From the NCBI RefSeq assembly GCF_002234675.1, contig NC_019875.2, forward strand, positions 24,084,299 through 24,148,298: a stretch of DNA of 64,000 nucleotides, in the 5' to 3' direction. This stretch comes from Oryzias latipes (Eukaryota; Chordata; Actinopteri; Beloniformes; Adrianichthyidae). Below, in pieces: positions 26,110 to 43,640 of this stretch; positions within the stretch are counted from its first letter, which is position 1; each line of letters starts with the position of its first letter. The notes beneath the pieces were generated by a model. It was not told where the DNA came from. It saw nothing but the letters and a program-made list of their open reading frames with translations, and did not search any database. The translations under genes and the position numbers were made by a program.

Positions 26110-26690
26110 TTTAAATGGGAACAGGATTGAGCGAGTGTAACGTCACCCATAGAAAATGACTTGCTTCCGTTTTCAATGAAATTAAGTAAATTTAGTCGGC
26201 ATTTTTCGAGGTACAGATGTCGCAATGTAGGAACCAGAACTTATCAGTAAGCAGAGATTGATCCGAGTTGGTCTCAGTTTCTATGGCAACCGCTCTCGCT
26301 AATCAGGTGTGAGGTTGTTGGAAGTTCAAACCTCCACCACTTGAAAGCGGGCTCATTAGAATCTGCTTTGAATGTTCTACATGAAACCAGATACTTTTAT
26401 TGAGGCATCTGATTTGGGCAGTTCATAACTTGGATAACTTTGACTACAGACAAACGTCATGAAAAAAAACTAGGATTAGCAACACCATGTTGGAAAAAAA
26501 AGGTAGCAGAGCAAAAAATGGCTTTTGGTTATTCTGACAAATATAATGACAGAGTAATATAATATTCTTTATTTCTCTATGGACATCTATGAGATTTAGG
26601 CCTCTTGGAGCCTGTAGCTACTTCCTATTTGGAATGTGAGGGGGGAAGGGCCACGCAGTCCAGTTTTCGTATACCATTAATGGTCTTAAG
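26110..26690. repeat. Dispersed non-coding repeat related to 55680-56190
   Basis: It shares, in opposite orientation, the blocks around agcgagtgtaacgtcaccca, gtttctatggcaaccgctct and cttggagcctgtagctactt. No coding capacity. The class is not known to me. Confidence 0.6.
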
Positions 26691-27130
26691 CCAAGAGTGG
26701 CAAAATAACGAGTAGAAAACGATGACATTTAAGGAGGTTGCCATGAACTGGAAAAGGCCTGATAAGGTGAATATTTCATGAAATAAAGATAAATAGGTTT
26801 AAAATTTTGGTGACAGTGGAAAACTGAATGATAGTTTTCATTTATTATCCCAATGTGTTTTTATTTATTCTCCCAAATAGTCTAATATATCTTTTCACTA
26901 TAGTCCAAATTATACATAAATAATCTCGGAGCAGGCAAAATACTGTCAAGTCATTTTAGTAGAGCTCCAGTAGACCAAGTGTGAATGTAAAACCCTTCAG
27001 AGAAGTGGTGCAGTGCAATACAAAAGAACATCTGAAAGGCGCTTAAAGTGAGATCAAAGGCTTAGAAAGTTCTATAAGTAAATGTGTAAATAATTAATAC
27101 TGGCAAGACACATCTTTACTTTGAACTTAC

Positions 27131-27234
27131 CGAGCTGTAGAGCATGCCTTCCCCATTCATGCCAATGTATAATCCACTCTTCACACCTTGGATGGCCACC
27201 ACTCTCAGACCCACAGGAATAAGATTAAACAGAG
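27131..27234 (-). CDS. fgf12: fgf12 exon 3 (beta-trefoil core)
   Basis: Acceptor ttcctttctcag precedes CT CTG TTT AAT; donor is TCG|gtaagt. The exon is 104 bp, as in other FHF genes. With the phase-1 A of exon 2 it reads [20 protein letters not shown] then [32 protein letters not shown] is an FHF hallmark, and [10 protein letters not shown] is absent from secreted FGFs. Differences from mammalian FGF12 sit in the short strand after the hallmark (SGLYIGM in place of ASLYVAM, and M in place of Y in GEGYLYSS). The exon joins exon 4 in phase 0 to give YSS-EMFTPEC. It lies alone, with about 9 kb of intron on its 3' side and 5.1 kb on its 5' side. Confidence 0.97.
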
Positions 27235-28842
27235 CTGAGAAAGGAACAAGAGTGGCAGTTAAAAACAAGCAGGGACAAAGGAACGACAGCAGCCAGGGAG
27301 CACAGGACAAGACATTTGACTTTTAACTTAACTCCTGCAGACACTACGGTCTCGATTTACAGTCTTTTGGCTGGGACATGTCAGTGGAAACCCAAAACTT
27401 TATTTGGACAGCTAACAAATCGGAGGATAATAAGGTTTTGAAGTTTCATCCACGTCTCTTTGCACATCAATTAACTCTGCTACTTAATTTTCAAAAAGTA
27501 ATCTAAGTGATTAAACTTTTGGAGTGAAAATAAATGATGCACATAAATATTCATAATCATAGGAAATACATTTTTTAGACAGAAACCATGTTGTGTACTG
27601 TTGTGATACATCTTTCATAATTGGATTCAAGTCAATTTAAAAATATTTAACAGCGTGTTATGGGATATTAAAAAGATTTTTAAAAAATCACTTTGATGTC
27701 TCTTAGAAGAAGTGTATGAGAGAACTTTGATTAGTTTCAGTAAAAGGGGCATAGATAAAATATCAGCTCCAAACTGCCACAACTATTACACCACCACCAT
27801 GATAAATCTTCACTCAGTAAGCTGTTTTAGCTGGGAGTTTGATTATTTTTGGCTCAATAAAGGTTTCAATCATTTTAATTCACCGCATTAGTAACTGGTA
27901 CTGACAAAAATGATCCAATAAAGATTGTGGGAATAAGCAAATGTTTCAAAATGGGCCTGTCTTCTGAAAAGACTTAATTTCCCTCAATAAATATTGATGC
28001 AGTGTTGTTGCCTGCCAGAGGTTTAAATCGGCCCTGAAGGCACTGGAGTAGGTGATGCACACTGACCGCTTTTGCACAGCAGATCGGTGTCCTTGAAGCC
28101 TGCTCAGAAACGGATTCGCACATTCAGGCTTCTCAATCTCCTCCCTGGTTTTACATCATTTTTCTCCTCCTGTTTGTTCACCCTGTCCTCTTTTCATTAG
28201 CATTTGATGATGGTTGCCCTTGTTTTTATGTAACGGTGCCTAACAGAGGTACAACCCACAATTCACCTTGATGTAGAGATAAAAACAGCTTTCCGAATCA
28301 TATTTTTTTAATCACTGCCTGCTTTTTCAGATCCAAAATACCTGTAAAACAAAACAAAAACAAAATAAACAAAGATGGACAGGATTCGCCACTTCCTATC
28401 CTACTTTTCAGTAAAGCTGAAAGACTTAATGGATTTCATAATTACTGCAGCATTGGCTGCTGTTACGAATGACTGTCCTCGGGGTGTTTCTCCTCTGGGC
28501 AGGAGCAGAGAGAGATTTCCAAGGATCTTCTGTTTTGTCAAAGGGTAAGACAAAATGGACATAGACACACAGACAGAGCAAAATCCTTAAAACGGCAAGT
28601 CATAATCAGCTTGAAACAAATCCTGCAGACCGACTAAGGGTAGAAATTCATGTAAGAACTACTGGTTAATGCAGAAACCCTGCAGAAAAAGTTTTGAAAA
28701 GTTAAGCCTAATTCAAAAAAGGCTAAAGGAAGTGAAATTTATTAGGAGACTAAAATAAAAGGTTTGGAAAATGGAAAGTCTACTTTTCATGTCAACATCC
28801 TTACTGACATAATTGTTGAAATTATCCTTTTTGTTCAACTTT

Positions 28843-29369
28843 TAAAGACCCACTCCGATGAAAATTGCATTGTTTTTAAGATGTTCTTGTTGCATTTTCT
28901 CATGATGGGGGACATATAGAAAATTATGCTTAAAATTGCATTTCTGAGTAAATCTTTTTCAAATCTGTGTGAATGAGCTGACAAAAAAAATGCCATTTGA
29001 TAAAGAGCGTATACTTGTTTGATGGAAAATACACTGGGTGGCCAACAAGCTCCCTGCTCTGCTCCATTTGATTGGAGAACGTGGGTCTTCGTTTTCCTCG
29101 TCTAAGCTGGAATTGGGCTCAAAGTTGTAAGGCTGTATAGCTCCAATATTGCTTGCCATTGTTGTTCGTAGGTTGGGGTTGTGAGGAGCTGTAAGCTAGA
29201 GGGAGAGTGAGCAAACAGAGAGCTCTCAACAATGGGGAGGGGAAGAGGCCAAACTTAGAGGCGAATTTCTAATGAACTTCGAATTTTGGCTAAAAACAGC
29301 ATTATCACAATTTAAAGAAAACACAGGGAAGACCTTTAAATTGCTCAAAAGATCTCGGAGTGAGTATTT
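28843..29369. mobile_element. Copy C of the 0.5-kb MITE family
   Basis: The best-kept ends of the family: TTAAAGACCCACTCCGATGA at the left and gatctcggagtgagtattt at the right, giving an inverted repeat of roughly 15 bp. Confidence 0.8.
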
Positions 29370-30976
29370 TATATAAGAATGCATTTTGATCTGTGAGCAA
29401 ATATAAGATATTCATGATTTTTTTTTTACTGTCAGAATCCCACAAAATTGCACAGGATAGAAAAATGGGCATTAATAAACATCATTAGTGAGTCAAGATT
29501 TTCAGAAAATGAATTGAGTTCATATGTTTGTACATAGGCAGAATATGTTCTTTAAAGGTGAAAATCCATCTTTAGTTACCTCAATCCTTTGAAGCCAAAA
29601 TCTAAATCCACATAGTCAGTTATCATTGTTATCTTAGAACTATAGTATGTTTCTGGAGTCTGTGAGTGTGCAAAGTGTGCACATAAACTGCACTTGATCA
29701 AAGGATTGTAAACTAATTACAGCCTGGTATATTTCAAGGTGTCCATTTAATGAGCTGTTTTTCGTTCCTATAAAATCACTTAAAAACCACAAGCCATCCA
29801 TTCAATAATTGAACTGTAATTTGTCTTACAGAAAAAAGACAAATAATTGTATACTTTTTTTTATCAAGCACAAGCTGTATTTTCATCCGAACAATTCTTT
29901 ATTTCAGAGTCTTTCTGTGTGGTTCAATAAATGTATTAATTTTTCACAGAAATATGAGGTATGGTGAAGAAGCCTTTTTGTGTTTCTTAATGGTATCAGT
30001 TGCACTGATCAATTGCCTGAAACTAAATGACTCTATTCTATCTGCAGCTGCTTAGGATGCTGCAGGTCAGGGGGTGTTGTGGTACATGGGGGCAATCTAT
30101 TATTCTAATAATCTCCACATTCTCCTTTTCTCTCCTCATGTCTTGTATGTCGTTCTCTGGTGCATCTTTAACTGTTGCTCTGAATAAATTCCTTTTGCAG
30201 CACCTCGTGCCCCCCCCCCCCCCCCCCGTCTCGTCTCCTCTGCGTCTTCCTTTGGACTGTCTGAGCTTCAGGCATCTCTTATAGAGAATTATTTATTGGG
30301 TACAAACAGAGAAGGTGGTATTTTTAGTTGTTTGGGGTTAAATTATTTAATGCTTTTTTTCTCTCTTCTGTGGCCAGCAGGACTGCTCAACTAAAGGATT
30401 ATCTAAAGGTCGGGAAACCCTCACAGAGAAGAGTCCTTCACCAGCAATACCCTTAATATTTCAATGTTCTAAGTTGCACAGGTAAAAGGCACTTTGATGA
30501 TCTTGATTCCCCCTAATGGTTTAATCTCCTTTGTCCTGAAGGCCTCCCCTTAATGCTGAAAGTACCTGAAGGCCTCTTTTATCATAAAATATAAAAGGAC
30601 ATGTGACGAGGAGAGACAGCTCAATTTTACTGCAACCGTCTAGCAGTTTGGCTTCCTTAAAGATTGGCAGGATGTTTCAGAAAAAGGAAGGTCGTGATTT
30701 GTTTTCCAGACAGGCTTCACTCCAGCCGAAGATGGTCATCATCATCACTTTAGTGACAATTCTTCTCTAACATATGTCTCTTCTTTGACACCTTACGAAA
30801 ACTCTTCCAAAAGCCTGTGTTTTAAGGTAGAACAGTTACCCCACAGGCTTGATTCATTTACCCCCATTTTTGATTTTGAGGATGTGAACGGTGAATAAAA
30901 GATTACAGATAAAAAAACGATAAAACCATTTATTCACTTATAGGCTTCTGTGATAGATAATTTGCCTTATTTTTAT

Positions 30977-31202
30977 CTTCTTCTTCCACTTTCGGCTTCT
31001 CCCATCAGGGGTCGCCACAGCGAACAAGTCGCATGGTAAATTTGGCAATGTTTTACGCCGGATGCCCTTCCTGACGCAACCTTCTCAAACCGGGCTTGGG
31101 ACCGGCACAGAGGTAGAGAAGGGAACAGGGAGCAGCCCGGAGTCGAACCCTGGTTTCACGGACGGAAGGCGCTGCAAACCAGCACGAGCTAAACCAGCTC
31201 CC
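30977..31202 (-). mobile_element. tRNA-derived SINE with 18-bp target duplication
   Basis: On the minus strand it starts with a tRNA-like head: TTTAGCTCGTGCTGG (A box) and GGTTCGACTCC (B box). The body is gttgcgtcaggaagggcatc and ggcgacccctgatgggagaa, a well-known fish SINE. Perfect 18-bp duplications AATTTGCCTTATTTTTAT lie at 30959-30976 and 31203-31220. Confidence 0.9.
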
Positions 31203-31291
31203 AATTTGCCTTATTTTTATATCGTGCATTTTTTAAATACCACACCATTTGGCACAGTATGATCCCAGAGGGATAGATAATTAATAACAAT

Positions 31292-32105
31292 GTTAATAAT
31301 AATTGATACTTTATTTATCCCACAATGGGGAAATTCTTCTCTGCATTTTGATCCATCCCCTGGGGGGAGCAGTGAGCTGCGGACTAGCCGCGCTTGGGCG
31401 GTGACAGCTGAATGGGGAGAGCGGGAATCGATCCGCTGTAGGTACCATAGCCGTTCGGCCTGGAACTTCCGTTCGGGGTCCTTTCGACTGAAGGTAACGT
31501 CACACTACGGTAACCCCACTTGGACAAACTACGTAGCGTCGACATCTGCTCGGGCTCTACAAATTTTCATTTCACGTTCCCTTTTTAACATAAAGTTTTT
31601 TTCCTTCATAAATTGTGTCTGACAATATTCTTTGTAATTTTTATAAAGACATGTTGCCACAATCCGCTTGTTATTCCAGTTTAAGTTCAGCCGTGGCTGA
31701 AAATGTTGTCAGCACAGCTAAATGTTGTTCTTCCGGGACCGTCCTGCCAATAATAAAGCACTGGGCCCACGGATTAAAAACTCTATAAGCGAACATGCAT
31801 TCAATAATAATCATAACAATAATAAAGGCATGTTTAGAAGACAATCTCGCTCTATGTCAGAGCTCTGTTTGTTTATAAAAAGACTTCATAATATTTTCTT
31901 CTATCGTAGTATCGTAAGTTGTCCAGACCAATCACTATCTGACACGTCATCGGACCAATGTACAGCCAATCACATAATGTGATGTCAGCATTAGTCCGAG
32001 GACCCCAAACAGAAGTTCCAGCCCGAACGGTTATGGTACCTACACCGCCAACCCTTCGGTTGTTGGACGACCTACTCTACCGCCTGAGCTAAATTGCCAC
32101 CCTAG
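31292..32105 (-). mobile_element. Second tRNA-derived SINE, split by a MITE
   Basis: Ignoring 31441-32042, the minus strand reads a tRNA-like head, TTTAGCTCAGGCGGTAGAG (A box, about 32078-32096), then GATCGATTCCCGC (B box, about 31422-31434), then a tail with cagctgtcaccgccc and ggataaataaagtatcaat. The two promoter boxes are now about 650 bp apart. Confidence 0.75.
31441..32040. mobile_element. 600-bp MITE with TA target duplication, inside the SINE
   Basis: Left end GGTACCATAGCCGTTCGGCC and right end ggccgaacgg-like gcccgaacggttatggtacc are inverted, extending over about 45 bp with mismatches (gaacttccgttcggggtcc against ggaccccaaacagaagttc). TA lies at 31439-31440 and 32041-32042. The size is exactly 600 bp. 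No transposase; Tc1/mariner-type by its TA duplication. Confidence 0.82.
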
Positions 32106-32263
32106 ATAAGTGATAAAATGCCTTTTCGTAAAGAAAATCTCATTAAAAATGCCCAATTTTGAAATATTTAGGATGAACTAAATGTCATTTGTCAAACAAC
32201 AATGTAAAACCATGAAGTCATCAATTTAATGTTGTGAAATGTTAAAATAAATAGCTTTTGGAG

Positions 32264-32353
32264 CATGTGGAGCTGCAGCATGTGGAGCTGCAGCATGTGG
32301 AGCTGCAGCACGTGGAGCTGCAGCATGTGGAGCTGCAGCATGTGGAGCTGCAG
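32264..32353. repeat. Minisatellite, six 15-bp units next to fgf12 exon 2
   Basis: Six tandem copies of catgtggagctgcag; the fourth has c for t. In the fgf12 transcript the units read CTGCAGCTCCACATG and begin 21 bases after the first base of intron 2. Confidence 0.95.
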
Positions 32354-32374
32354 CATTTGCGCCGCTCTACTCAC

Positions 32375-32485
32375 TGTAGTCGCTGTTCTCGTCCTTGCTG
32401 CCGTCGATGGTTCCATTCGGCTGCATCTGCAGGTAGAAACCCTGCTGGCTGAACAGTCGTGTCACGATGCCTTTCAGCTGTGGCT
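32375..32485 (-). CDS. fgf12: fgf12 exon 2 (common exon joined to all alternative first exons)
   Basis: Acceptor gcatttcag precedes AG CCA CAG CTG AAA GGC; donor is GAC TAC A|gtgagt. It is 111 bp, the usual length. A leading G from the first exon gives [20 protein letters not shown], followed by [29 protein letters not shown] is the point where all FHF splice forms converge, so any upstream phase-1 first exon ending in G can feed it. A six-copy 15-bp tandem repeat begins 21 bases inside intron 2 from the donor (see 32264-32353). Identity is secure. Confidence 0.97.
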
Positions 32486-37850
<5,365 letters not shown>

Positions 37851-38261
37851 GGACGGCGGAGGACACAATTGATCATCTAGAAACAAAGTTCATGACAAAC
37901 AGCTGTTAAGGAGGAAATGTGTTGTATAAGGTTGTGATAGGTTCTCTGTGGAGTGGAGGGTTTAAGTCCTCAGTTTATCACAACTAGACGTGACTGATGA
38001 TCTTATCAGGAAGCAGAAAATACTGACGGTACCCCTTCGTTTAGTCTCATATGGTTGAGGTCAGAGCAAAAATCATTTAAATAAGATGATTTTTGGAAGA
38101 CAATTTAACACCTTGATGCCTACATTTATTTCCAACTATAAAAAATAATTATCTTTTTGATTTCATGTAGAAGCCAAATTAAGGTAATTTTGGAGCCGAT
38201 GTGGTTTGACGCATTAGCCTACAAGAAAAATATAAGCACTAATTTACTTCCATATTGTTTT

Positions 38262-38937
38262 AGGTGTGTAACGATTAATCAATTAATCTTTTAATGTTCC
38301 TACAATTAACCAGTTCGATCTGCCTGAGGCAAGTTGTTGATTGAACTGATATATGCCATTGTAAAATCATTTCAAAATGAAACAAATTGATTATAATCGA
38401 GATTGGAAAATACTATTTGGATTGAGGCATGGTAGGTTTATTTTACTGTAAAATAAAGCCGACCAGGTGTCATCACAGCGGACAATACACACCTGTGATG
38501 CAGCAAAAAATGATCAAGCCATCATTCCAGTCCAATTTGTGGAACCACTTTAAATATTGCAGATATGTGCCAGTGTGTTAGAATGTTCTTGTATTATATT
38601 GATGTGGAAAAACAACAGTGGGCTGAACTTTAGGAAACTAAAATTTGAATGAATTTGCCATTTAATTCCAATTTACGTATTTTTTTGTATTCATATTTAA
38701 TTTGCACTTGTTTATCTACAAGAAATACAAGGAATGTGGAAAACTTCACCTGCACTCTTCAGTATTTATCTCTGAGTCACACGTGTTGATTTTTTGGCTA
38801 AAGATGTCCGGGATCGATATTAGTTCAGTAAATCGGATCTAATCGGTTCATTAAAAATGAACCAATATCGAATCGAATCAGCAACCAAAAATTATGATCT
38901 ATATTGAATCGCTGTTAAAATGAATCATTACACCCCC
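38262..38937. mobile_element. MITE-like element, copy 1 of a pair with 61318-61932
   Basis: Ends taggtgtgtaacgattaatc and aatgaatcattacaccccc are roughly inverted. The interior shares ttgaggcatggtaggttta, aacaacagtgggctgaactt and gatgtccgggatcgat with the second copy. Confidence 0.65.
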
Positions 38938-39973
38938 AATGTATTTCAGGCCCTGCAACAGACTGGTGACCTGTTCAAGGTATACCCTGCCTTCAACAGT
39001 AACTGGGTTGGTGCCAGCGGCCCCATGACTCTGAGAAGGATTCAGCAGGTTCTGATAATGGATGGACGGATGGATAGATAATTCACAACAGCCAGCCACA
39101 TATTTCAATGCAAGGAGAATGGAAAAGATTTAGACGGGATGTATGAAACAAGTCATCACAGAGAGCACATCAACACAAACATTTAACAAAACAGAATTTT
39201 GCTGCCCTTGTTTTTTTCCTCTAAAATCCTAACATTCATTCATATATTTTTCCCTTCATTTGAAACAAGAGCAGTTTCAAAAATAACCAGTGACCATTTC
39301 AAGTTTGGCCAAAAGAAGGTTAAAACCCCTGTAGGTACTTTGATGCACATGTGTGTGGGTGTTGTTCTGCGGAACATGGACTAAAAGAAATGTCAGATAC
39401 TTTTAACCATTAAGGGCTAAAGGAAAAAATGAGCATTGCAAACCTCTTTCATCCCATGATGAAACTGAATGAAATATTTAGAGTCTTTCTCTGCGACTCT
39501 GACATTCTCTTCTCAAACCAAATCCACCGAGACAGCAAGAGAGGGAAAAGTTTTTCTTCTGACTTCCACCGCATGCTCCCCTTATGTAAGATTTGAACAA
39601 AGTAGACAAGGGGGCAGAATCTAAAAAGCTATTAGCCTAGTTACAGTTTTGCATCTTTTTCAGCATGTCTGTGTGTCTACGAGGGAGAAAGACTGACAGG
39701 TAGACAAGGAAAGAAAGGAGAGACAGAGTTTTTTTAAACATTTTTCATAATTTTATAAACTGAATCATTTTTTTATCAGTTATATATTAGTGCTTAAATC
39801 TCATAGCACTCAAGTATAACTGAATATCCATAAAATATCAATAATAATCATATTTGCAAATGTGTGATATATTTTTAAATGCTTTGAAATTAAAGTAAGG
39901 AAGAGCTTGTAGTGTAAATCAAAATAATCGTTTGTTTTTTAGAAAAAAAAAGTATAAAGAAGTTGTGTATTTC

Positions 39974-40177
39974 CCTTGTGCTATCCTATGGGGACAAGAT
40001 GACCATTGACGTGTTCTCCCTACCAAGGCAAAGGTGGATGAAGGTGGAGAGGATTTCATGTAATCCATGGAAACCAGTGAAGATCACAAATAATTGAAGA
40101 CAAAAGTTCAGCACACTGTCTTGTGGGGTCTAGATGACCCCACTCCCAATGTTAAAGTGCCTAGGATAGCACAAAGG
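39974..40177. mobile_element. 204-bp MITE
   Basis: CCTTGTGCTATCCTATGGGG at the left and cctaggatagcacaaagg at the right are inverted. The interior cttgtggggtctagatgacc is typical of a small teleost MITE. Confidence 0.75.
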
Positions 40178-41214
40178 ATATACTTTATTTGAATAAAAAA
40201 AGAACTATTTTTGACCGCTTCCAATTGCTATTTCCTTCAATTCTGTTAGGAGAAATCAATAAGCTGTGAAAATACTGCTTGTGCTATGACATTCACAAAA
40301 AAAATATTTTTTATATTGTCTATTAAATCATCTTAAAATTAACAATCATCCCAGAACTAATTTTTAAAAGTAGTTCTAGTCTGAAGGGGAAGCCTGTAAT
40401 ATTTGCTGACATCATGTGGCCATCTTGTTTATGACAATCCCAGGCCTTTTAACTTCCAAGACAACAGTTTGTACCAAAGAAGCCTTATGCACCCCATAAA
40501 GGTAGCAAACAATGTTGGAGTAGCCTTAAACTACACTTTGATGTACTTTCAAAAACTTAGATCTGCATAAGTAGTTTCTAACCCTTGTTCCCTTCCAATT
40601 TTGTATGTATTTTCACTTTTGATAGCTGATTTCTTGATTTCCTGCTCTTGTACCATGCTACAGAAATGATCTACAAACTTAGGATCTCAAACAACACACA
40701 TAACCGGTTGATGCTGATGGATTCAGACCTTTGGAAGCAATTGAGAAATTACTTTTCTTGTTGCAAATTGACATGGTTGTACTAGTTGTGTGTATGCAGC
40801 TGAGGCCTCTATATATGTAAGTACCTTTGCCAACTGCTGAGAGTTTGCTTCCATCTTGTGGGGGACAAATGAACCACAGACGCTCAAAAAAGAAACTGGT
40901 GTTGCCACTTGAAAGTTAACGTCCTTGAGTTGCCTCACAGCTTTGTTGATTCACAATGGCTGGAACTAGATTTGATGGTGTGTTCTTGTACTAATCATCA
41001 AGTCTGGAGGAGGTGATAAACTGACATGTGATAGAACAAGAGCTATTTTGTGACTAACTGCCCTTCAAACACAGTCTATTGTTTTGCACGAATTGTCCAA
41101 TTAATGTAATCGGCTTATGTTATTAAAGAGTGCATCTAAAGCTAAATGGATCAAACATATATCTGCTGAACTGTCGACGATTTTCTAGTTAGTTCAAACG
41201 TGTCTTTTCTTTCT

Positions 41215-41293
41215 CTTGTTAACCTGTAAAGCACTTTGGTGAGCCTGGGTTCTTAAAAATTGCTATATAAATGATAATTGTAAAAAAAAAAAA
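41215..41293 (+). repeat. 3' tail of an L2/CR1-type retroelement or SINE with A-run
   Basis: aacctgtaaagcactttggt, then ttgctatataaatgataatt and a run of A is the conserved 3' tail of fish LINE/SINE copies. Confidence 0.6.
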
Positions 41294-42952
41294 ATCCAAT
41301 TGTGGTGAACTAAAAAACCTGAAACATGATGAGTTAAAATGTCATAAACCTGGAAATGTAAGAAGTCGTCAGGTATCTGTTTAGGGGGAAAAACAAAGCT
41401 CCAGAACAATAATATGTTACTGTTTTTAAGACAAAGGGTCAAATCAAGATTTAATTTTAACATTAAAAATGTATTTATGAATATATGTTTTGCCACATCA
41501 GACTTAGAAAAATATATCCAAGACGTATTGCTTTAATGTGAAGAATACTTTTTTTTTATTCTATGCCTTCTGATTTCTGACTGGTTGTGTGTTGAAAGAT
41601 AGTAGGGCAGCATAGAGTGCAAAGTAAACTAACAGCATTGTGGAAAATTTTAACAAAATATCTATTTCATAATTATACTCCATTAGAAAAAAAAGAAGAT
41701 TTGGTTTTTAATGGAATTTGAAATAGAAAAGCAAGTTCTTAGTGTGAAGAACCTAAAAATAATTACAGATTTAAAAAAATTCAATTAAAAAAAGGTAAAT
41801 GATAGACTAATATCCCTACACTCATGTATTCTCGCATTTGGTATCTGACTTTATGAGCAGACATATGAAGTTTTGATTCAGGTCACAGGGTTCATATAAC
41901 ACTGAGATGCAGGATAAGCACCGATAGTACTTTCTGTGAAAGTCCTACAGATCCCAGTGTGCCACTACTATGCTCCAAAGACCTCAAAGGAAATCAACTA
42001 ATGGAGTTTCTAATTGTCTGCCCTGAATTTTAGAGCTGAGATACTGTGAGAGGAGACAGGCGAAGGTGTTACATCTGTCCACCAGTTACACATCATTCCG
42101 TTTTGCTCTATAGATACAGCTCTTTAATGCAGTGGAAGACAGTGTGGAGCTTTATCAGGAAAGAACAATAGTAGCAATGCAGTCCACTACCTGAGAGATA
42201 GAGGACATGACATGCATCTTAGGCTTGATGCCAAATACTGCTAAGCGGTTGCGTGAACGTTTGTGTGAGCTCATGTACGTCAGTCAGTTTATAGATTTTT
42301 AGGCAGGTTGAGGTAAAAACAAGTTCTGGCAAACATGTAAACACAATTTTAACATGCTAAAAAAATAATGGTGACCTAAAATCTAATTTTGAAGGCATTT
42401 TCTTTTGCACACTATTCAATAAAAGGCATGTTTAGCTGCATTTCAATCAAATGTTCAAGTTTGCACAGTTTCTAAAAGGGTATTCTTCACAGTTAAAACA
42501 ATAAATCAATCTATTGGATCACAGGAAAAGTTGGAGGCGCTTGGCAGGAGTGCGTAAACCATGATGCTATCCATGGTGCTGAAACGCTTGTTTTGGGGCC
42601 CTCACTGCTGCCGCTTCCGGTTCCTGGAGTTTAAGGACTTAATCTCTTTATTGTCCCTGTTTTGGCTCGCTTTGAAGGCCAAACTGACTCATGCAAATAC
42701 AGCACAATCCAGTAAAGTATCTGGAACAGTCTTCTCTCAGGAGTAGTGCGGGTTTCTGCCGACTGGCAGCAGTCATCCGCAGCTAGATGAGACTGCACGC
42801 AAAACTCTGAGAAAGATATGAAGAACACATGAGTATGCTCTCTCTGCAGCAGACTCAGGAGATATTCAGTAAAATAACTCACCCTACTCTCTTTATACAT
42901 TTTTTTCTATAGTGGAAAAGCAAATACAGCCGTGAAGCTGCTCCACTCTCAC

Positions 42953-43043
42953 CGTCGGGGATAGTGGTCGACTTCGATCGTTGTCCACAGAAACACTGCA
43001 GCATATGCGCTCCTTTCTGAAGGAATGTCCTCAGAATCCTCAT
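42953..43043 (-). CDS. fgf12: Candidate fgf12 alternative first exon resembling FGF14 exon 1B
   Basis: An ATG at 43043 opens 30 codons plus a single G, then a donor, GAC G|gtgagag. The reading contains QKGAHMLQCFCGQRSKSTT and ends IPD. The known FGF14 1B exon ends in a related block, KGTHMLQCLCG followed by a basic stretch, just before PQLKG. Phase 1 with a terminal G is exactly what exon 2 needs, giving ...IPD-EPQLKG. An in-frame TAG lies 17 codons upstream, so this ATG is the first in frame. It lies 6 kb upstream of exon 1A in a CG-rich block. Seen: ORF, phase, donor, motif. Inferred: that it is spliced to fgf12 exon 2. FGF14 itself is excluded as the host by the FGF12-like exon 1A on the same strand. 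Confidence 0.78.
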
Positions 43044-43640
43044 TGATTTGGGTTGATGGGAGCCTTCCTCAATCCAAACAATCGGACAGGGCTATCACAA
43101 CACAGGAGGGTCAGGCTGCATAGCGTCGCCAGCCAGCCAGCTTCTCTCTTGCAGGCTCACACAGCAGCCCTCAAACCGCCGGAAGGGCACAGTCTGCAGG
43201 ACAAATTACGCTAAAACGAGACATCTTCAGTGATCCCCCCTCTCTTCTTTGCCTTTTTGGCCTCTCTCTACGTCTACAGCTCCTACTGTCCACCGGCGGT
43301 CATTCGCGTTCACTGCACCCTCCTCTTCCGCCACAGCAGGCAACGCAAGGACGTTACAATGTGCTCTTAATTGTACACCCCCTACCCCCTACCCCCTCCC
43401 CTCAGCGTCTTTACCAGCAGCGGACGTAACAGCAGCAACGGAGGGGAGCGGGGAGGGAGAAGCGAAGGGAGCGCGCACGCTGAAGTTAAACTGCAGGCTA
43501 AGTGGCCACGAGTGTGGTAATGCAGGTGCGGAAGCTCCAAAAGCCATTCATTTTTTTCTTCCCTTTTTACAACACCAGAAAGAGATCCACGCACGCGTCG
43601 ACGTCAGCTGTAGCTCATTGGTTCAAAGCCAACGGTGTTT
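43044..43640 (-). promoter_or_regulatory. Putative promoter/5' UTR of the FGF14-1B-like fgf12 exon
   Basis: The DNA upstream of the candidate exon is markedly CG-rich for the window (43230-43600), with an ACGTCA/TGACGT CRE-like site near 43600 (gtcgacgtcagctg) and a C-rich tract (ccccctaccccctacccc) at about 43377-43400. This fits a CpG-island-like promoter for the exon at 42953-43043. Open frames on both strands here match nothing recognised. Confidence 0.4.

Larger units (their letters stand above)
27235..32374. other. fgf12 intron 2: repeats only
   Basis: It holds MITE copy C, a C-run (about 30209-30226), the two SINEs, the 600-bp MITE and the minisatellite. No coding sequence is recognised in the rest. 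Confidence 0.7.
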
